From: Verrucomicrobiota bacterium
GTDB taxonomy: Bacteria; Verrucomicrobiota; Verrucomicrobiia; Chthoniobacterales; JAFAMB01
Reading direction: 5' to 3'
DNA: 64,000 bases
Assembly: GCA_019247695.1 (NCBI GenBank)
Contig: JAFBAP010000152.1
Span: 1-64,000 of the forward strand
Position numbers and translations under genes: made by a program. Within the stretch, counting starts at the first letter, position 1; every line of letters begins with the position of its first letter. Shown here piece by piece: positions 38,201-47,612 of the stretch. The notes under the pieces are model-generated. The model was not told the DNA's origin and ran no database searches. It saw nothing but the letters and a program-made list of their open reading frames with translations.

Positions 38201-38505
38201 TCCTGGAGGCGGCGTTGACGGGGGCGCGCCTGCGGCTTCGCCCGATCCTGATGACCGCGTTTGCATTCATCCTGGGCTGCGTGCCGCTATGGGCGGCCGC
38301 CGGGTCGGGCGCGGCGTCCCGCCAGATTCTCGGAACGACCGTCATTGGCGGCATGCTGGCCGCGACGCTGATCGCGATTTTTCTGATTCCGGTGATGTTT
38401 TACCTGGTCGAGAAAGTTAGTCATCGAGGCGAAGCCGGGAAGCACGGGGTTCCGCCCGCCAAGGAGATTGCAGCTTCGCGACCGGTTGTGGCCGACCGCT
38501 CCTGA
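35287..38505 (+). CDS. RND multidrug efflux pump, HAE1 family (AcrB/MexF-like)
   Basis: This 1072-residue inner-membrane proton-driven pump has twelve helices and two large periplasmic loops. It opens MARFFIHRPIVAMVIS. The proton-relay pair is in LVVDDAIVVVEAV (about residues 408-409), and the lysine helix is LIGLAAKNAILIVEFA. Length matches AcrB (1049). It is co-transcribed with the adaptor. An ACGCCGGAG-type ribosome site (GGGGGAGAG) precedes the ATG. Substrate range cannot be read from sequence. Confidence 0.92.
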   Translation: MARFFIHRPIVAMVISIVMVIVGVVSFLSLPVAQYPNIVPPEIAVSATYVGGDALTVEQSVATPIEQQMSGVDHMNYMYSLNASNGAMKLTVDFDLTTDSNIDQVLTQMRESQAESQLPSSVKNYGVTVAKSTAAPLMVISLYSPTGQFDSKFLANYAYINLNDPILRVPGIASVSVFGAGQYALRIWVDPNKLAALNITTPEIEQAILAQNTVNPAGQVGGEPVPPGQAFTNTVLAQGRLVTEEQFGNVVIRATPDGAYVRVKDVGRVELGAQTYAMTSTFNGKPAAVLAMYQLPGSNAVDAARGVRQLMAQLKERFPSGLDYSIALDTTLAVTAGMQEIYKTLAEAMILVIIVVFIFLQGWRATLIPLCAVPVSLVSTFALFPLLGFSVNTLSLLGLVLAIGLVVDDAIVVVEAVEHHIENGLSPRDATVKAMEEVTGPVIATALILAAVFVPTAFIPGITGRLYQQFAVTIAVSVIFSAFNALTLSPALAALLLRPKKEAGRGPLSLFFKAFNKAFSSATNGYVSVCRRLMRRGLFCLLFLALVLLATGWIGGKIPQGFVPTEDQGYLFANLSLPETASLQRTDAACKRVSDILRSTPGVQDVTAIAGYSMLSGVSTTYNGFFFVALKPWEKRTAVEEQLRAMIRNADEALGKIPDGIAFVFPPPSIPGIGSSGGVTFVLEDRAGMPVDFLAQQTRRFIEAAQRRPELARVLTTWLPSVPQFYLNVDQDKVLKQGVELSDVYKAVQVFMGGSFVNYFNRFGRQWQVYVQADGPFRTKPEDVGQFYVRNKAGDPVPLSSVVRIERRMGPEFTMRYNMHRCAQLSVTGKEGVSSYQVMAALQDVFAKTMPKEMGYDYLGMSFQEQQAQKGVSPAVIFGLSFLFVFLILAAQYESWSLPFSVLLCTPIAVLGAFVALMGRLFQADVYGQSSVMFENNVYAQIGLVMLIGLAAKNAILIVEFARAEYDKGAPVLEAALTGARLRLRPILMTAFAFILGCVPLWAAAGSGAASRQILGTTVIGGMLAATLIAIFLIPVMFYLVEKVSHRGEAGKHGVPPAKEIAASRPVVADRS

Positions 38506-38659
38506 ATGGCTGGCGTTCGCGCGCCGAGTCTGGCCGCGGTTTCCCTCCGTTTTCCGCTTGGAACGCGTGTAAACTTACACCGGTTTTTGCCCCGGACGGG
38601 CACCTGATGTTAGTGCGGCGGTCCTCCGAAGATAGACAGGCCGCTAGGCCCTCTTGGCC

Positions 38660-39285
38660 TCGGAATACACCCCTTCTCAGGATGGTCGAGCCGGTTTTAG
38701 CCCCGAAGGGCGGCAGAACCTAGCTCAGGGTAAACCCCACTGCCATTTAGTTAAGGGCCGGCAGGCCGGGCGTGGTCTTCGTCCCGGAGGGACGGCTAAT
38801 CCAATACCATTCAGGCAGCTATCTCGGTAGAATGCCGGCTGGAGGGGGGTGTCGCCGCCGGATGATGCTCCGTAGCTGGTTGAATTGGTCTTAGGCCCAA
38901 CGGGCCGGGAGAACATAGCCCAGGGTTTCACCCTGGGTAACCGTAAAATCACGATCCAGCCCTGAAGGGGCGGCAGAAGGCGTCGCTCGCGGGTTCTTCC
39001 GCCCCTTCAGGGCTCGATCGGGGACGGGTGCGTTCCCAGGGTAAACCCTGGGCTATGTTCTGCCGGTCCGTTGGGCCCAGACCGTTTATACGGTATTATA
39101 GGTGTAAAGCTGGCAGGGCACCTCAACCGCTGGAGAACGCCCGCACAGCGACTGAAGCCCCTGCCTACGATCAGACGTCCCTGCGGGACGAAAGCATCCC
39201 CTCTCGCCCTTAACTAAATGGCAGTAGGGTAAACCCTGAGCTAGGTTCTGCCGCCCTTCGGGGCTAAAACCGGCTCGGTCGGCCG
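38660..39285. repeat. composite intergenic repeat cluster
   Basis: The block includes CCCCTTCTCAGGATGG, a left end ATACCATTCAGGCAGCTATC at 38804, paired TAGGCCCAACGGGCC arms, CTGAAGGGGCGG arms, and the GTTTATACGGTATTATAGGTG module. Reading frames inside are shadows. Between 38506 and 39552 I see no gene. Confidence 0.7.
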
Positions 39286-39552
39286 CAGCAAGCAATGCCA
39301 CCGGCCACCCGTTCTGGCCGTCTCACTCGCGCAACGAGCCGCTCAATCAACCTCAAAACCGGTGTATTGAAAGTTTGGAGATGGCACCCTCCGCCTTCTT
39401 CTTGCAGGCTGCCGTTTCATTGAAAGTGCTAACATGGCACCTTTCGGTTGCCCTCGCTCCTGCCGTGATCGCCGCGTGCGAACCAGCCTTTTCCGGTGTT
39501 CGACGCGGCTCAAGTGTTGTTGCAGACTGCCGATCCCTCTCGGAGTTTACGA

Positions 39553-42500
39553 ATGCCGTCCGACGCCTCAAACTTGAGCCCTCCTGCCAACGAGTCGACC
39601 TCGCCCCAAACGCCTGTCCGGATTCATTGCATCTATGCCGGCACCGTGAGCGCCGCGTTCCACCAGAACGCGGTCCCGTTTCTGGCCGAGCTTGCGCTTG
39701 AGAGCACCAGTGACCTCCACGACGTCGTGGTCACCTTGACAAGCGACCCGCCGTTCCTGCGGCCCGAGACTTGGCGATTGGACCAACTCTCCCGAGGCCG
39801 CCGGCAAGATTTACCAGTAATCCACGTTCGGCTCGACGCAGGGTTCCTGGGGCGCTTGACCGAGGGATTAGTCGGTTCGTTTACGCTTACGATTTCCGCA
39901 AACGGCGCTGAGGCTACCCACTTCAGCGCCGACGTCCGACTCCTGCCGCCCTCGCACTGGACTGGAGCGAGGGTTGCGCCCGCACTCCTCGCGGCCTTTG
40001 TCCGGCCCAATGAGCCGGCCATCGACAGCCTCCTGCACCGGGCATCCGGTAAACTCGCCGAGGCGGGCCGCCCGACCGGGATTGATGGGTATGGCAGCGG
40101 CCGCAAAGCGCGGGTTTGGGAGATCGCGGAAGCAATCTGGGCCGCTGTATCCGAACTGGGACTCACCTACGTTTACCCTCCGGCCAGCTTCGAAGAGGAA
40201 GGCCAGAAGGTACGCAGCCCGGGTGACCTGCTTGAGCATCGGGTCGGCACTTGTCTGGACACAAGCGTACTCCTGGCCTCCTGCTTTGAGCAAGCCGGGC
40301 TGTATTCGGCTCTGATCCTGGTTCAAGGGCATGCCTTTGTCGGCGTGGCGCTCCAGCCTTTCGACAATGATGTTCCCGTGGTCTGGGATGTGCAGGCTCT
40401 GCGCAAGAGACGTGATCTGCAAGAACTGATCCTGATCGAGAGCACGTTGCTCACCGAAAAGGAGCCCGTTCGATTCACGGAAGCCCTCCGGATCGGTGGA
40501 ACGCACCTGGAGCATTGGGCTCCGGCGCCGTTTCAGTTGGCGGTAGACGTAGCGGCCGCCAGAAGATCCGGGATTCGCCCGCTTGAACTTGGCGACCGCC
40601 ACGCTTTGGAAGGCGAAGCGTCAAACGACCCGTCAAGGGAGGCGCCCCGCCCGGAGCTGACCCTTGATCCCACTCCAACTTTCCTGGAAGACGGGCCGGC
40701 GCCGGAACGTCCGGTGCTCACGGGGGCCGATCGCCTCGAATCTTGGAAGCGCCGGCTCCTGGACCTGACCCTGCGCAACAAGCTGCTCAACTTCGGCAGG
40801 GGCACCGGGTCGGTCACCCTTTTCTGTCCGGACGCCTCCGAACTGGAAGATGCGCTTGCGGCAGGCAAAAAGTTCAAAATCCGGTCTCTCCCCGACGCGT
40901 CCCCGAGTGCCAGTTCGTCTGACCCGGTCCCGCCGCCCCGTTACTCAGGAACGGCTGCAGCAGCTAACGAGAAAGACCCGCCGCAGTTGGCGTTTGAACG
41001 CGGCGAACTCTTCGCCGATACCGGCTCAGATGATCTCGAAAACCGACTCACGGAACTTTATCGCAAGACGCGGACTGCGTTTGAAGAAGGTGGCGCCAAC
41101 GTTCTTTACCTCGCGTTCGGCTTTCTGCGTTGGTGTGAAACCAAAGGCAGCCGAGAATGCCGGGCACCCATCCTTCTGGTTCCCGTAGCCCTGGAGCGCA
41201 AAAGCGTGCTGGATGGTTTCCGCTTGGCTTCACATGAGGACGAGCCCCAACTCAATCCGACGCTCATGGAAATGTTGCGTCAGGATTTTCGTTTGGAGAT
41301 CCCGGAACTGGAACGAGAACTCCCGAGGGATCTCTCCGGACTCGATGTTCCAAAGATCCTGCACACCTTCAGGCAGCGAACCCGCGACTTCCACGGATGG
41401 GAAGTTAGCGAGGAAATTTCGCTCTCGACCTTTTCGTTCACCAAGCACCTCATGTGGTGTGACCTCCAGGAGCGTGCGGACAAGCTCAAGGAGAACGCCT
41501 TGGTGCGCCACCTCATCGACACGCCCCGCGTCGCATTCGCCGATGGCGCCGCGTTTCCGCGGCCGGAGGAGCTCGACCGTACCTACCCGCCGCAGAATGT
41601 GTTTGCGCCGCTTCCGGCCGATTCTTCCCAGCTTGCAGCGGTGTTCGCAGCCTCCGCCGGCAAGAACTTCGTCCTGTTCGGACCGCCCGGCACCGGCAAG
41701 AGCCAGACCATTACCAACGTCATCGCGCAATGCTTGGCCGAAGGAAAGACCGTCCTGTTTGTTTCCCATAAAACCGCGGCTCTGGAGGTCGTCCAACGAC
41801 GCTTGTGCGATATCGGCCTGGGCGACCGCGCGCTTGAGCTCCACTCGAACAAAGCGCAGAAATCGCTGGTGCTCGCCCGGCTCAAACAGGCGTGGCTAAA
41901 AGGCAAACTGCCGCCGGTACCCGACTGGCCGAAGGCGACCGCAGAACTGGCGAAACTGCGAGAGGAACTTAACGGGTTTGTCCGAGCATTGCATCGGACC
42001 TGGCCAAACGGCGACACGCCGTACCGGGCGTTCGGTCGTTTGGTCGCCCGTCGCGGGTTGTACGAAAATCTCACTTTCGCGCACCCAATGCCTGGAGCCG
42101 GTCCAAACGCGGAAGGACCGGACACCACAGAACTCGGCCGGGAACTCACGGCTGCGGCTCGGATCGTCGGCGATTTCGCGAATCACCCCTTGCGCGAGTG
42201 GGGTGCGCGCGCCTTTTCTCCCGCATGGAATCGCGAGGTACACAAACACCTGACTGCCGCGCTCGGCGCTCTGGATCAGCTTGATCGGGCCGTTGACGCC
42301 GCCGTCACCGGCCTCGCGTTGCCGAAACCGGCCGGGTGCGCCGGCGTTGTGGCGTTGACGGACTTCTGCGTGGCCTTGGGGGGTTGCAGTGGACGGGAGG
42401 CGGAACTGCTTGCGCAGGTGCCGAGCGCGCCTGATGCCAATCTCGATCGGGAGATGGTCGAGCTCTCCCGATTGCAAGCCCATGACACGAGCCTCGCAGG

Positions 42501-45500
42501 CCGGTTGCAAGGCAGTTACCAACCGACGGTGCTCGAGATTGATGTCGAGGCCCTGACCACCCGCTGGTCGGCCGCCGGGAAGGCCTTTATTCTTTCCCGT
42601 ATTTTCACGCGGAACGCCGTTCGAAAGGTCCTCGCCGGCCACGCCTCAGGTCCGTTGCCCGCAGACCTGGGGCCTGACCTGAGCATTCTGGCGGAACGCC
42701 GGCTCTTAGACCAACACGCTAGGGATTTGACGACGCTGAAGGCGGTGTTTGGCAACCGATGGGCTGGCCTGAAGACCGACCTTGCACCCCTTCGGCGTGC
42801 CCTTGAGCTGCAAGCCGCGGCCACCAGATTGCTGGCTGCGCTCCCGACGCGTCCGCTGCCGGAGGGGGGCAACGGATGGTCTCCCGCACTGCTTTTTACC
42901 CGATGGCAGTCCGATGTAGCGGGTAACCTCTCAACCCTCCCCGACTATTGGAAAGCGTTCAACGGAGCCTGGAGCAGCCTCTGCCACCTGGTGGGCGCCG
43001 ATCCTACCCTACCTGAGCCGTGGGCGGATTGCACGCGCGCCACCCTCGTGCGCTGGCAGGGTGCGCTGTCCAAGGCGCCGGGATGGCTTTATTGGAACGA
43101 GGCAGCGGGCCGGGTGTCCGCCGCAGGTTTCGGTTCGGTTGTCCGAGCGCTCGCCGCAGGAATGATCCGGCCCGACGAGGTCACGAGCGTGTTGGAGACC
43201 GTCTATACGCGTTGGTGGGTGGAAGGCGTTATGGCTGAGGAACCTGCCTTGGCTAAATTCTTTCCGGAACGACACGAAGACCTCCTCGCTCGCTTTCAGC
43301 AGGCAGACGCTGCGGTCCAACGGCTGTCGACAAGAATGCTTCAGGCCAAGCTGGGATGCGGCGTGCCTGATCCGAACGACTTCGGCAAAGATCCGGAGTG
43401 GGGCGTCCTGTCGCGGGAATTACAGAAGAAGGCAAGGCACTTACCGCTGCGGCGGCTTTTCGAGAAAATCCCGAATGCCTTGGTCCGCCTGACGCCCTGC
43501 CTCATGATGAGCCCGCTCTCGGTGGCGCAATACCTTTCGGCGGACGCGCCTTTATTTGATCTCGTGATCTTTGACGAAGCATCACAAATCCCCGTCTGGG
43601 ACGCCATCGGCGCGCTTGCCCGAGGTCGCCAGGCACTGATCGTCGGAGACCCCGAGCAGTTGCCGCCGGCAACTTTTGGCGAACGCACGTTCGAAGAGGC
43701 GGACGACGCCGAAGAAGAGGGCGACCAGGAGAGTATCCTGGACGAATGCCTGGCCGCAAACGTTCCCCGACGCTCCCTCAGGTGGCATTACCGGAGCAGG
43801 CACGAGAGCCTGATCACCTTTTCCAATCAACGTTACTACAACGGCGAGCTTGTCACGTTTCCATCAGCGGTCACCGCCGACCGTGCCGTCCGTTACGTGC
43901 ACGTGCCGGGCGGGGTTTACGAACGGGGCGGTGCCCGGGTCAACCGGGAAGAGGCGCGTCAGGTCACGGCCGAAGTCGTCCGCAGGCTCCGGGACCCGGC
44001 ATTCGTCCGCGAGAAACGCTCGCTGGGCGTCGTCACGTTCAACGCTCAACAGCAGCGCCTGATCGAAAACCTTCTGGACGCTGAGCGCCGCCAGGACCCG
44101 GCCTTGGAAAGCTTTTTCCAGACGGAACGCTGGCACGAACCGGTCTTCGTCAAAAATCTGGAAAACGTGCAGGGCGACGAGCGTGACCTCATCATCTTTT
44201 CCGTTGCAGTCGGTCCGGATGGCGCAGGGCGCGTCCACTCAACCATCTCGTCGCTCAACCGTCAGGGCGGCCATCGACGGTTGAACGTCGCCGTAACCCG
44301 AGCCCGGGCCGAGATGCTGGTCTTTGCGACGTTGCGTCCCGAAATGATCGACGCCGTGCGGCTTGGAAACCGGGGCATCACTGACTTTAAAGCATTTCTG
44401 GAGTACTCGCAGCGTGGGCCGGCTGCCTTGGCCCAGTCATCGGCGCCGACCGGGCGCGAGACCGAGTCACCGTTCGAAGACGCCGTTCAGGAAGCCTTGC
44501 AGAGACGCGGCTGGACCCTTCACCCGCAGGTTGGGGTTTCGGGGTTTCGGATCGACTTCGGCGTCGTTCACCCGGACGAACCCGGACGCTACCTCGCCGG
44601 GATCGAATGCGACGGCGCAACCTACCACCGTCAAGCCACCGCCCGAGACCGGGATCGGCTCCGGGAAGGGATTCTCACGGGTATGGGTTGGCGGATCCGC
44701 CGGATTTGGAGCACTGAATGGTGGCAAGACGCCGAGGCTGCGTGCGAACGGTTGGACGCCAAACTGCAGGCGGACCTGGCGGAGGATCGTGCAGCATGTA
44801 AGAACAAGGCGTGCGAGATGGTTGTATCCGCCGCCTCTGAACGGGACCAGAACCAGGCGGAAGCGGACGTTGCCTCAGCCGAGGTTCCGGAAGGGAACGC
44901 CACGCGCCTCTCCGGCAGCACCCCTCAGGAAGCGCTGCCCGCAGATCCGCCGGCTGCCGCTCTTGGGTCGGTGGTTTACGCGCGTTTGCCAAAGGAACCG
45001 CTGGACTCCTCAACTCAAGAGTACCAACCCGCCGACCTCCCGGCCGCCGGATTCGTTCCGCTCGCGCCCCGGTTCCACGACCCCCTCTATGGGCCGACTT
45101 TGCGCGCCATGGTCGCCCATGTGGTGGAAGCGGAAGGACCGATTTTGGATCGTGTTCTGATCAAGCGGTTGGCCCGCGCCCACGGATTTAAGCAGTGCGG
45201 CAGCCGGATTCGCGGTCGCGTTCTGGATGCCGTCGATCCCAGGTGCGAGCGCACGGTCCAAGGCGACGCCTTCGTTATCTGGCCGGCCGGTTTACACCCC
45301 AGCGGGAGCATTCCATTTCGGCGAGCGCTTCCCGGCGTCCGCCCGCTGGAGGACATCCCCGATGTGGAATTGGTCGGCCTCGCTACGGCGTTGGTGGACG
45401 GTGGCCTGACCGATGCAGAGTGCATCGCCGCCGCGGCGGAAGAGCTCGGGATCATTCGTCTGTCCAAAGGGATAGAGGCGAAACTGATGACGATCGTTCA

Positions 45501-45552
45501 GGCTGCGCGCGATTGCCCAACGGCTGGTAGCGAGGACCGCGAAGCGGCTTGA
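39553..45552 (+). CDS. DUF4011-helicase-Vsr-like-DUF3320 giant protein (Hhe-type defence candidate)
   Basis: The 1999-residue protein has a transglutaminase-like N-terminal domain (GTCLDTS with Cys234, then GHAFVG and VVWDVQ), DUF4011 (from about 394, WKRRLLDLTLRNKLLNF), an SF1 DNA2/NAM7-like helicase (Walker A GPPGTGKSQT near 710, Walker B IFDEASQIP near 1341, VIFSVAV-like and NVAVTRAR motifs), a Vsr/MTES-like nuclease (SPFEDAVQEAL near 1637, IECDG near 1684), and a C-terminal DUF3320 region. The combination matches the DUF4011-helicase-Vsr antiphage family. The ATG at 39553 follows a CGGAG ribosome site; an upstream GTG (39496) is less likely. It probably restricts foreign DNA alone. Confidence 0.85.
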   Translation: MPSDASNLSPPANESTSPQTPVRIHCIYAGTVSAAFHQNAVPFLAELALESTSDLHDVVVTLTSDPPFLRPETWRLDQLSRGRRQDLPVIHVRLDAGFLGRLTEGLVGSFTLTISANGAEATHFSADVRLLPPSHWTGARVAPALLAAFVRPNEPAIDSLLHRASGKLAEAGRPTGIDGYGSGRKARVWEIAEAIWAAVSELGLTYVYPPASFEEEGQKVRSPGDLLEHRVGTCLDTSVLLASCFEQAGLYSALILVQGHAFVGVALQPFDNDVPVVWDVQALRKRRDLQELILIESTLLTEKEPVRFTEALRIGGTHLEHWAPAPFQLAVDVAAARRSGIRPLELGDRHALEGEASNDPSREAPRPELTLDPTPTFLEDGPAPERPVLTGADRLESWKRRLLDLTLRNKLLNFGRGTGSVTLFCPDASELEDALAAGKKFKIRSLPDASPSASSSDPVPPPRYSGTAAAANEKDPPQLAFERGELFADTGSDDLENRLTELYRKTRTAFEEGGANVLYLAFGFLRWCETKGSRECRAPILLVPVALERKSVLDGFRLASHEDEPQLNPTLMEMLRQDFRLEIPELERELPRDLSGLDVPKILHTFRQRTRDFHGWEVSEEISLSTFSFTKHLMWCDLQERADKLKENALVRHLIDTPRVAFADGAAFPRPEELDRTYPPQNVFAPLPADSSQLAAVFAASAGKNFVLFGPPGTGKSQTITNVIAQCLAEGKTVLFVSHKTAALEVVQRRLCDIGLGDRALELHSNKAQKSLVLARLKQAWLKGKLPPVPDWPKATAELAKLREELNGFVRALHRTWPNGDTPYRAFGRLVARRGLYENLTFAHPMPGAGPNAEGPDTTELGRELTAAARIVGDFANHPLREWGARAFSPAWNREVHKHLTAALGALDQLDRAVDAAVTGLALPKPAGCAGVVALTDFCVALGGCSGREAELLAQVPSAPDANLDREMVELSRLQAHDTSLAGRLQGSYQPTVLEIDVEALTTRWSAAGKAFILSRIFTRNAVRKVLAGHASGPLPADLGPDLSILAERRLLDQHARDLTTLKAVFGNRWAGLKTDLAPLRRALELQAAATRLLAALPTRPLPEGGNGWSPALLFTRWQSDVAGNLSTLPDYWKAFNGAWSSLCHLVGADPTLPEPWADCTRATLVRWQGALSKAPGWLYWNEAAGRVSAAGFGSVVRALAAGMIRPDEVTSVLETVYTRWWVEGVMAEEPALAKFFPERHEDLLARFQQADAAVQRLSTRMLQAKLGCGVPDPNDFGKDPEWGVLSRELQKKARHLPLRRLFEKIPNALVRLTPCLMMSPLSVAQYLSADAPLFDLVIFDEASQIPVWDAIGALARGRQALIVGDPEQLPPATFGERTFEEADDAEEEGDQESILDECLAANVPRRSLRWHYRSRHESLITFSNQRYYNGELVTFPSAVTADRAVRYVHVPGGVYERGGARVNREEARQVTAEVVRRLRDPAFVREKRSLGVVTFNAQQQRLIENLLDAERRQDPALESFFQTERWHEPVFVKNLENVQGDERDLIIFSVAVGPDGAGRVHSTISSLNRQGGHRRLNVAVTRARAEMLVFATLRPEMIDAVRLGNRGITDFKAFLEYSQRGPAALAQSSAPTGRETESPFEDAVQEALQRRGWTLHPQVGVSGFRIDFGVVHPDEPGRYLAGIECDGATYHRQATARDRDRLREGILTGMGWRIRRIWSTEWWQDAEAACERLDAKLQADLAEDRAACKNKACEMVVSAASERDQNQAEADVASAEVPEGNATRLSGSTPQEALPADPPAAALGSVVYARLPKEPLDSSTQEYQPADLPAAGFVPLAPRFHDPLYGPTLRAMVAHVVEAEGPILDRVLIKRLARAHGFKQCGSRIRGRVLDAVDPRCERTVQGDAFVIWPAGLHPSGSIPFRRALPGVRPLEDIPDVELVGLATALVDGGLTDAECIAAAAEELGIIRLSKGIEAKLMTIVQAARDCPTAGSEDREAA

Positions 45553-45559
45553 GGGACTC

Positions 45560-45650
45560 ATACCGTTTAGACAATCATTTCGGTAGAATTCCGGCGGGAG
45601 GAGCTGGGGAGGAAGACAAGATTATAGCTCCATGGCCGTCGAGATGGTAT
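45560..45650. repeat. compact 91-bp copy of the repeat ends
   Basis: ATACCGTTTAGACAATCATT at the left and CATGGCCGTCGAGATGGTAT at the right meet with only AATTCCGGC and GGAAGACAAG between, making the minimal unit of the family. It lies just after the stop of the helicase gene. Termini ATACC/GGTAT are inverted. Confidence 0.65.
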
Positions 45651-45847
45651 TATCCTGCAAGCAGTTTGCCGGCCCGGATCCAATGCGTATATGGGTCCGG
45701 TTTGGTCATTATGTGAAACGACATGAGAATGAAGGGGTCTTTTGCGATAAGGTATCCGCAAGCCGTCTGCGGATCTGAGCGATGCGAACAGCAGAAAAGA
45801 CGCGGCGAATGCACATGATCTTGGACAGTATGAATTCCTAACCACGA

Positions 45848-46999
45848 TCAGACGCCTTCGGACAGTTCGCCCTGGAGCTCGTCCTGGGAGTCTTTATCCC
45901 ATCTGAAACCCGGAAAAGAGAATTCATCCTTAAACTGCCTCATCGAGTTTAGTACCGGTTGAAGGACGCCGCGCACGCCGTCGGCGTTATTTGCCTTTGC
46001 AAGTGCATCCTCCAGTGGTTGCGCCCAGATGAACCCCGGATCGGTGGCAAAATAGTTCGGCGCGTCTAGAGGTTTCCAAGCGCTTCCCCCGTTCAGACAA
46101 GCCCTTGCGGCCGATAGCATCTTCGTCCGTGTATCCTCCGGCGTCTGACCGTTCAAGCAAATGATCCCTCCGGCATACACAACGCCCCGCGCGGGGTATC
46201 CATGCCAAAACCCGAGATGGAATCCGAGTTTCCAGTCACCGTGGTGGCAGCGCAGGCCGTATAACCAGCCTGCAAGCAACGAGCGTATGCGCTGGTTCGG
46301 GCGCGTCAACATGCGGCCGCCGAGTTCCCGAAATCTATTCTGGATGTCTGAATTAAAGACGGCATCAAGCATTTGTACGCAGGAGCCAAAATTTACCAGT
46401 GCGTCAAGGTGCGGGCGCGTGATTTTCACAGGTGTGGCGATGTGATGTTCCCTGATAAAGCGGTACGTCTGGTCAGCGAGGTAGCTTTGGTTGGCTTGTA
46501 GAAAATCTTCAAGGATTTCGTAAAAGGATTCCCACCTCGTTTGAATGAACTGCGCTCTTCCGTCGGGCGGATCTATGTTCTCAAAATCGCGGGTGACGCA
46601 GATCAGCGTGGCGGTTACGCCGGGATCCTTGGCCATGCGGTTGGTTAGTTCGTTTTGATAATCGCGTAGTTGTTCGCGCTTAAGCGGGCAGTCGAGCTTC
46701 GATTCGATGACGATCAGGTGCACGCCCGCGTCATGTTGGATGCGGATCAAAATATCGTAGAACCCCGATCGATCCGGCGCTATCTCGGCGTGTTCCTGAA
46801 CCGTGACCTCCAAACTACCGGCACGAGGGATGTCCTGCACCCGGATTTTGTCCAGCCACCGGTAAAGTAACTCAGGATGCGTCCTGAATGCTTCTGCCAC
46901 CAATTCAGAAAAGAAGTTTTCCTCCGGCTTTGCCTCTTTCGAGCAATGCCGCCACAAGCGCGAAAATAAGCTGTTCACCTTTAAGTCTTGGATTGCCAC
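45848..46999 (-). CDS. PD-(D/E)XK nuclease superfamily protein
   Basis: The 383-residue protein has the PD-(D/E)XK core in YDILIRI (Asp82) and IVIESKL (Glu99-x-Lys101), followed by the QLRDYQNEL helix, typical of the PDDEXK_4 group. The rest contains KITRPHLDALVNFG and a basic region around RMLTRPNQRIRSLL. Such proteins occur next to helicases in defence loci and act as DNA nucleases. It converges on the helicase gene; it is not in its operon. Codon use is somewhat more AT-rich than neighbours, suggesting transfer. Confidence 0.8.
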   Translation of the reverse strand: MAIQDLKVNSLFSRLWRHCSKEAKPEENFFSELVAEAFRTHPELLYRWLDKIRVQDIPRAGSLEVTVQEHAEIAPDRSGFYDILIRIQHDAGVHLIVIESKLDCPLKREQLRDYQNELTNRMAKDPGVTATLICVTRDFENIDPPDGRAQFIQTRWESFYEILEDFLQANQSYLADQTYRFIREHHIATPVKITRPHLDALVNFGSCVQMLDAVFNSDIQNRFRELGGRMLTRPNQRIRSLLAGWLYGLRCHHGDWKLGFHLGFWHGYPARGVVYAGGIICLNGQTPEDTRTKMLSAARACLNGGSAWKPLDAPNYFATDPGFIWAQPLEDALAKANNADGVRGVLQPVLNSMRQFKDEFSFPGFRWDKDSQDELQGELSEGV

Positions 47000-47229
47000 C
47001 AGGAAGGACGAATACCGGCGCCGTTACACGCAACTGCCGCCCTTTGCCGCGCCGCACGCGGACCGGTCGCGAATGGCATTATCGGCCGTATCTGCTCGCG
47101 ATTAAATCGAAGGTTCAGGGGCACGGGCACCTGCGCATGAATGACGGCATTGGCCGGTTTCCCCGGATAGGGTGGGCAGCGCCCGTCGATGATCTCAACG
47201 TTTACAGGTCGGGCGATCCGGACGGCCAT
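46981..47229 (-). CDS. doubtful short ORF upstream of the nuclease
   Basis: An 82-codon frame begins ATG with AGG six bases upstream and its first 50 residues (MAVRIARPVNVEIIDGRC..) look protein-like; the end is low-quality. It overlaps the nuclease start by 19 bases. No family recognised; may be spurious. Confidence 0.25.
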   Translation of the reverse strand: MAVRIARPVNVEIIDGRCPPYPGKPANAVIHAQVPVPLNLRFNREQIRPIMPFATGPRAARQRAAVACNGAGIRPSWWQSKT

Positions 47230-47388
47230 TTATTGCCTATCTTCCATCGGTCCCGAGGCCTCGTCTGAAGTGTGCTGAAAATTACATAATCTCCACCAGG
47301 AAATGTAAATTCGCTGTTATCCTGATCTGAAATCTGCCTTGGCATCTTGCACGGGTCCTGGCATCCTGTTAGTCGAGCATCAGGAGTG

Positions 47389-47548
47389 GTCCGGGAAACC
47401 GGACACGGCAACCTGGCGGTGGAGACGCCAAGGTGCCTGCGAGGCCCTCAAGGGGACCTCGGATGTGACCCGCCCAAGCGGGTAAACAAACAAAAAGTCT
47501 CCAGTTGGTAATGCCAACCGCCCGCCTGATGCAGGCCGGCGGTTTTTT
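47389..47548 (+). ncRNA. structured RNA with pseudoknot and terminator (class unknown)
   Basis: Five consecutive hairpins are visible. H1 47389-47404 is a perfect 6-bp stem with a GAAA tetraloop. H2 47407-47437 pairs GGC/ACCU/GGCG with CGCC/AGGU/GCC. H3 is 47441-47460. H4 47468-47483 is ACCCGC/GCGGGU. H5 47504-47518 is GUUGG/CCAAC. Loop bases GGAGA (47421-47425) of H2 are complementary to UCUCC (47498-47502), a probable pseudoknot. H5 shares bases with the following intrinsic terminator, an attenuation-like layout. The GGCAACC/GGUGCC pairing recalls SAM-clan P3, but other conserved parts are missing. Confidence 0.55.
47516..47548 (+). terminator. Rho-independent terminator
   Basis: AACCGCC and GGCGGTT arms with inner CGCCT/AGGC pairing and a GATGC loop are followed by TTTTTT. 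It lies 65 bases before the next gene, so it ends the structured RNA or attenuates that gene. Confidence 0.8.
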
Positions 47549-47612
47549 ATTACCTGCGCTCCGGGTGCTCTCAAAGACTAACAAAAACCTATTTGAGAGA
47601 GACCTGAAAACC

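Noticed and set aside
47389-47548. A SAM riboswitch, cobalamin riboswitch or IscB-type omega RNA
   Set aside because: Only one stem resembles the SAM clan; the kink-turn and other conserved blocks are absent, and no IscB/TnpB gene is adjacent.
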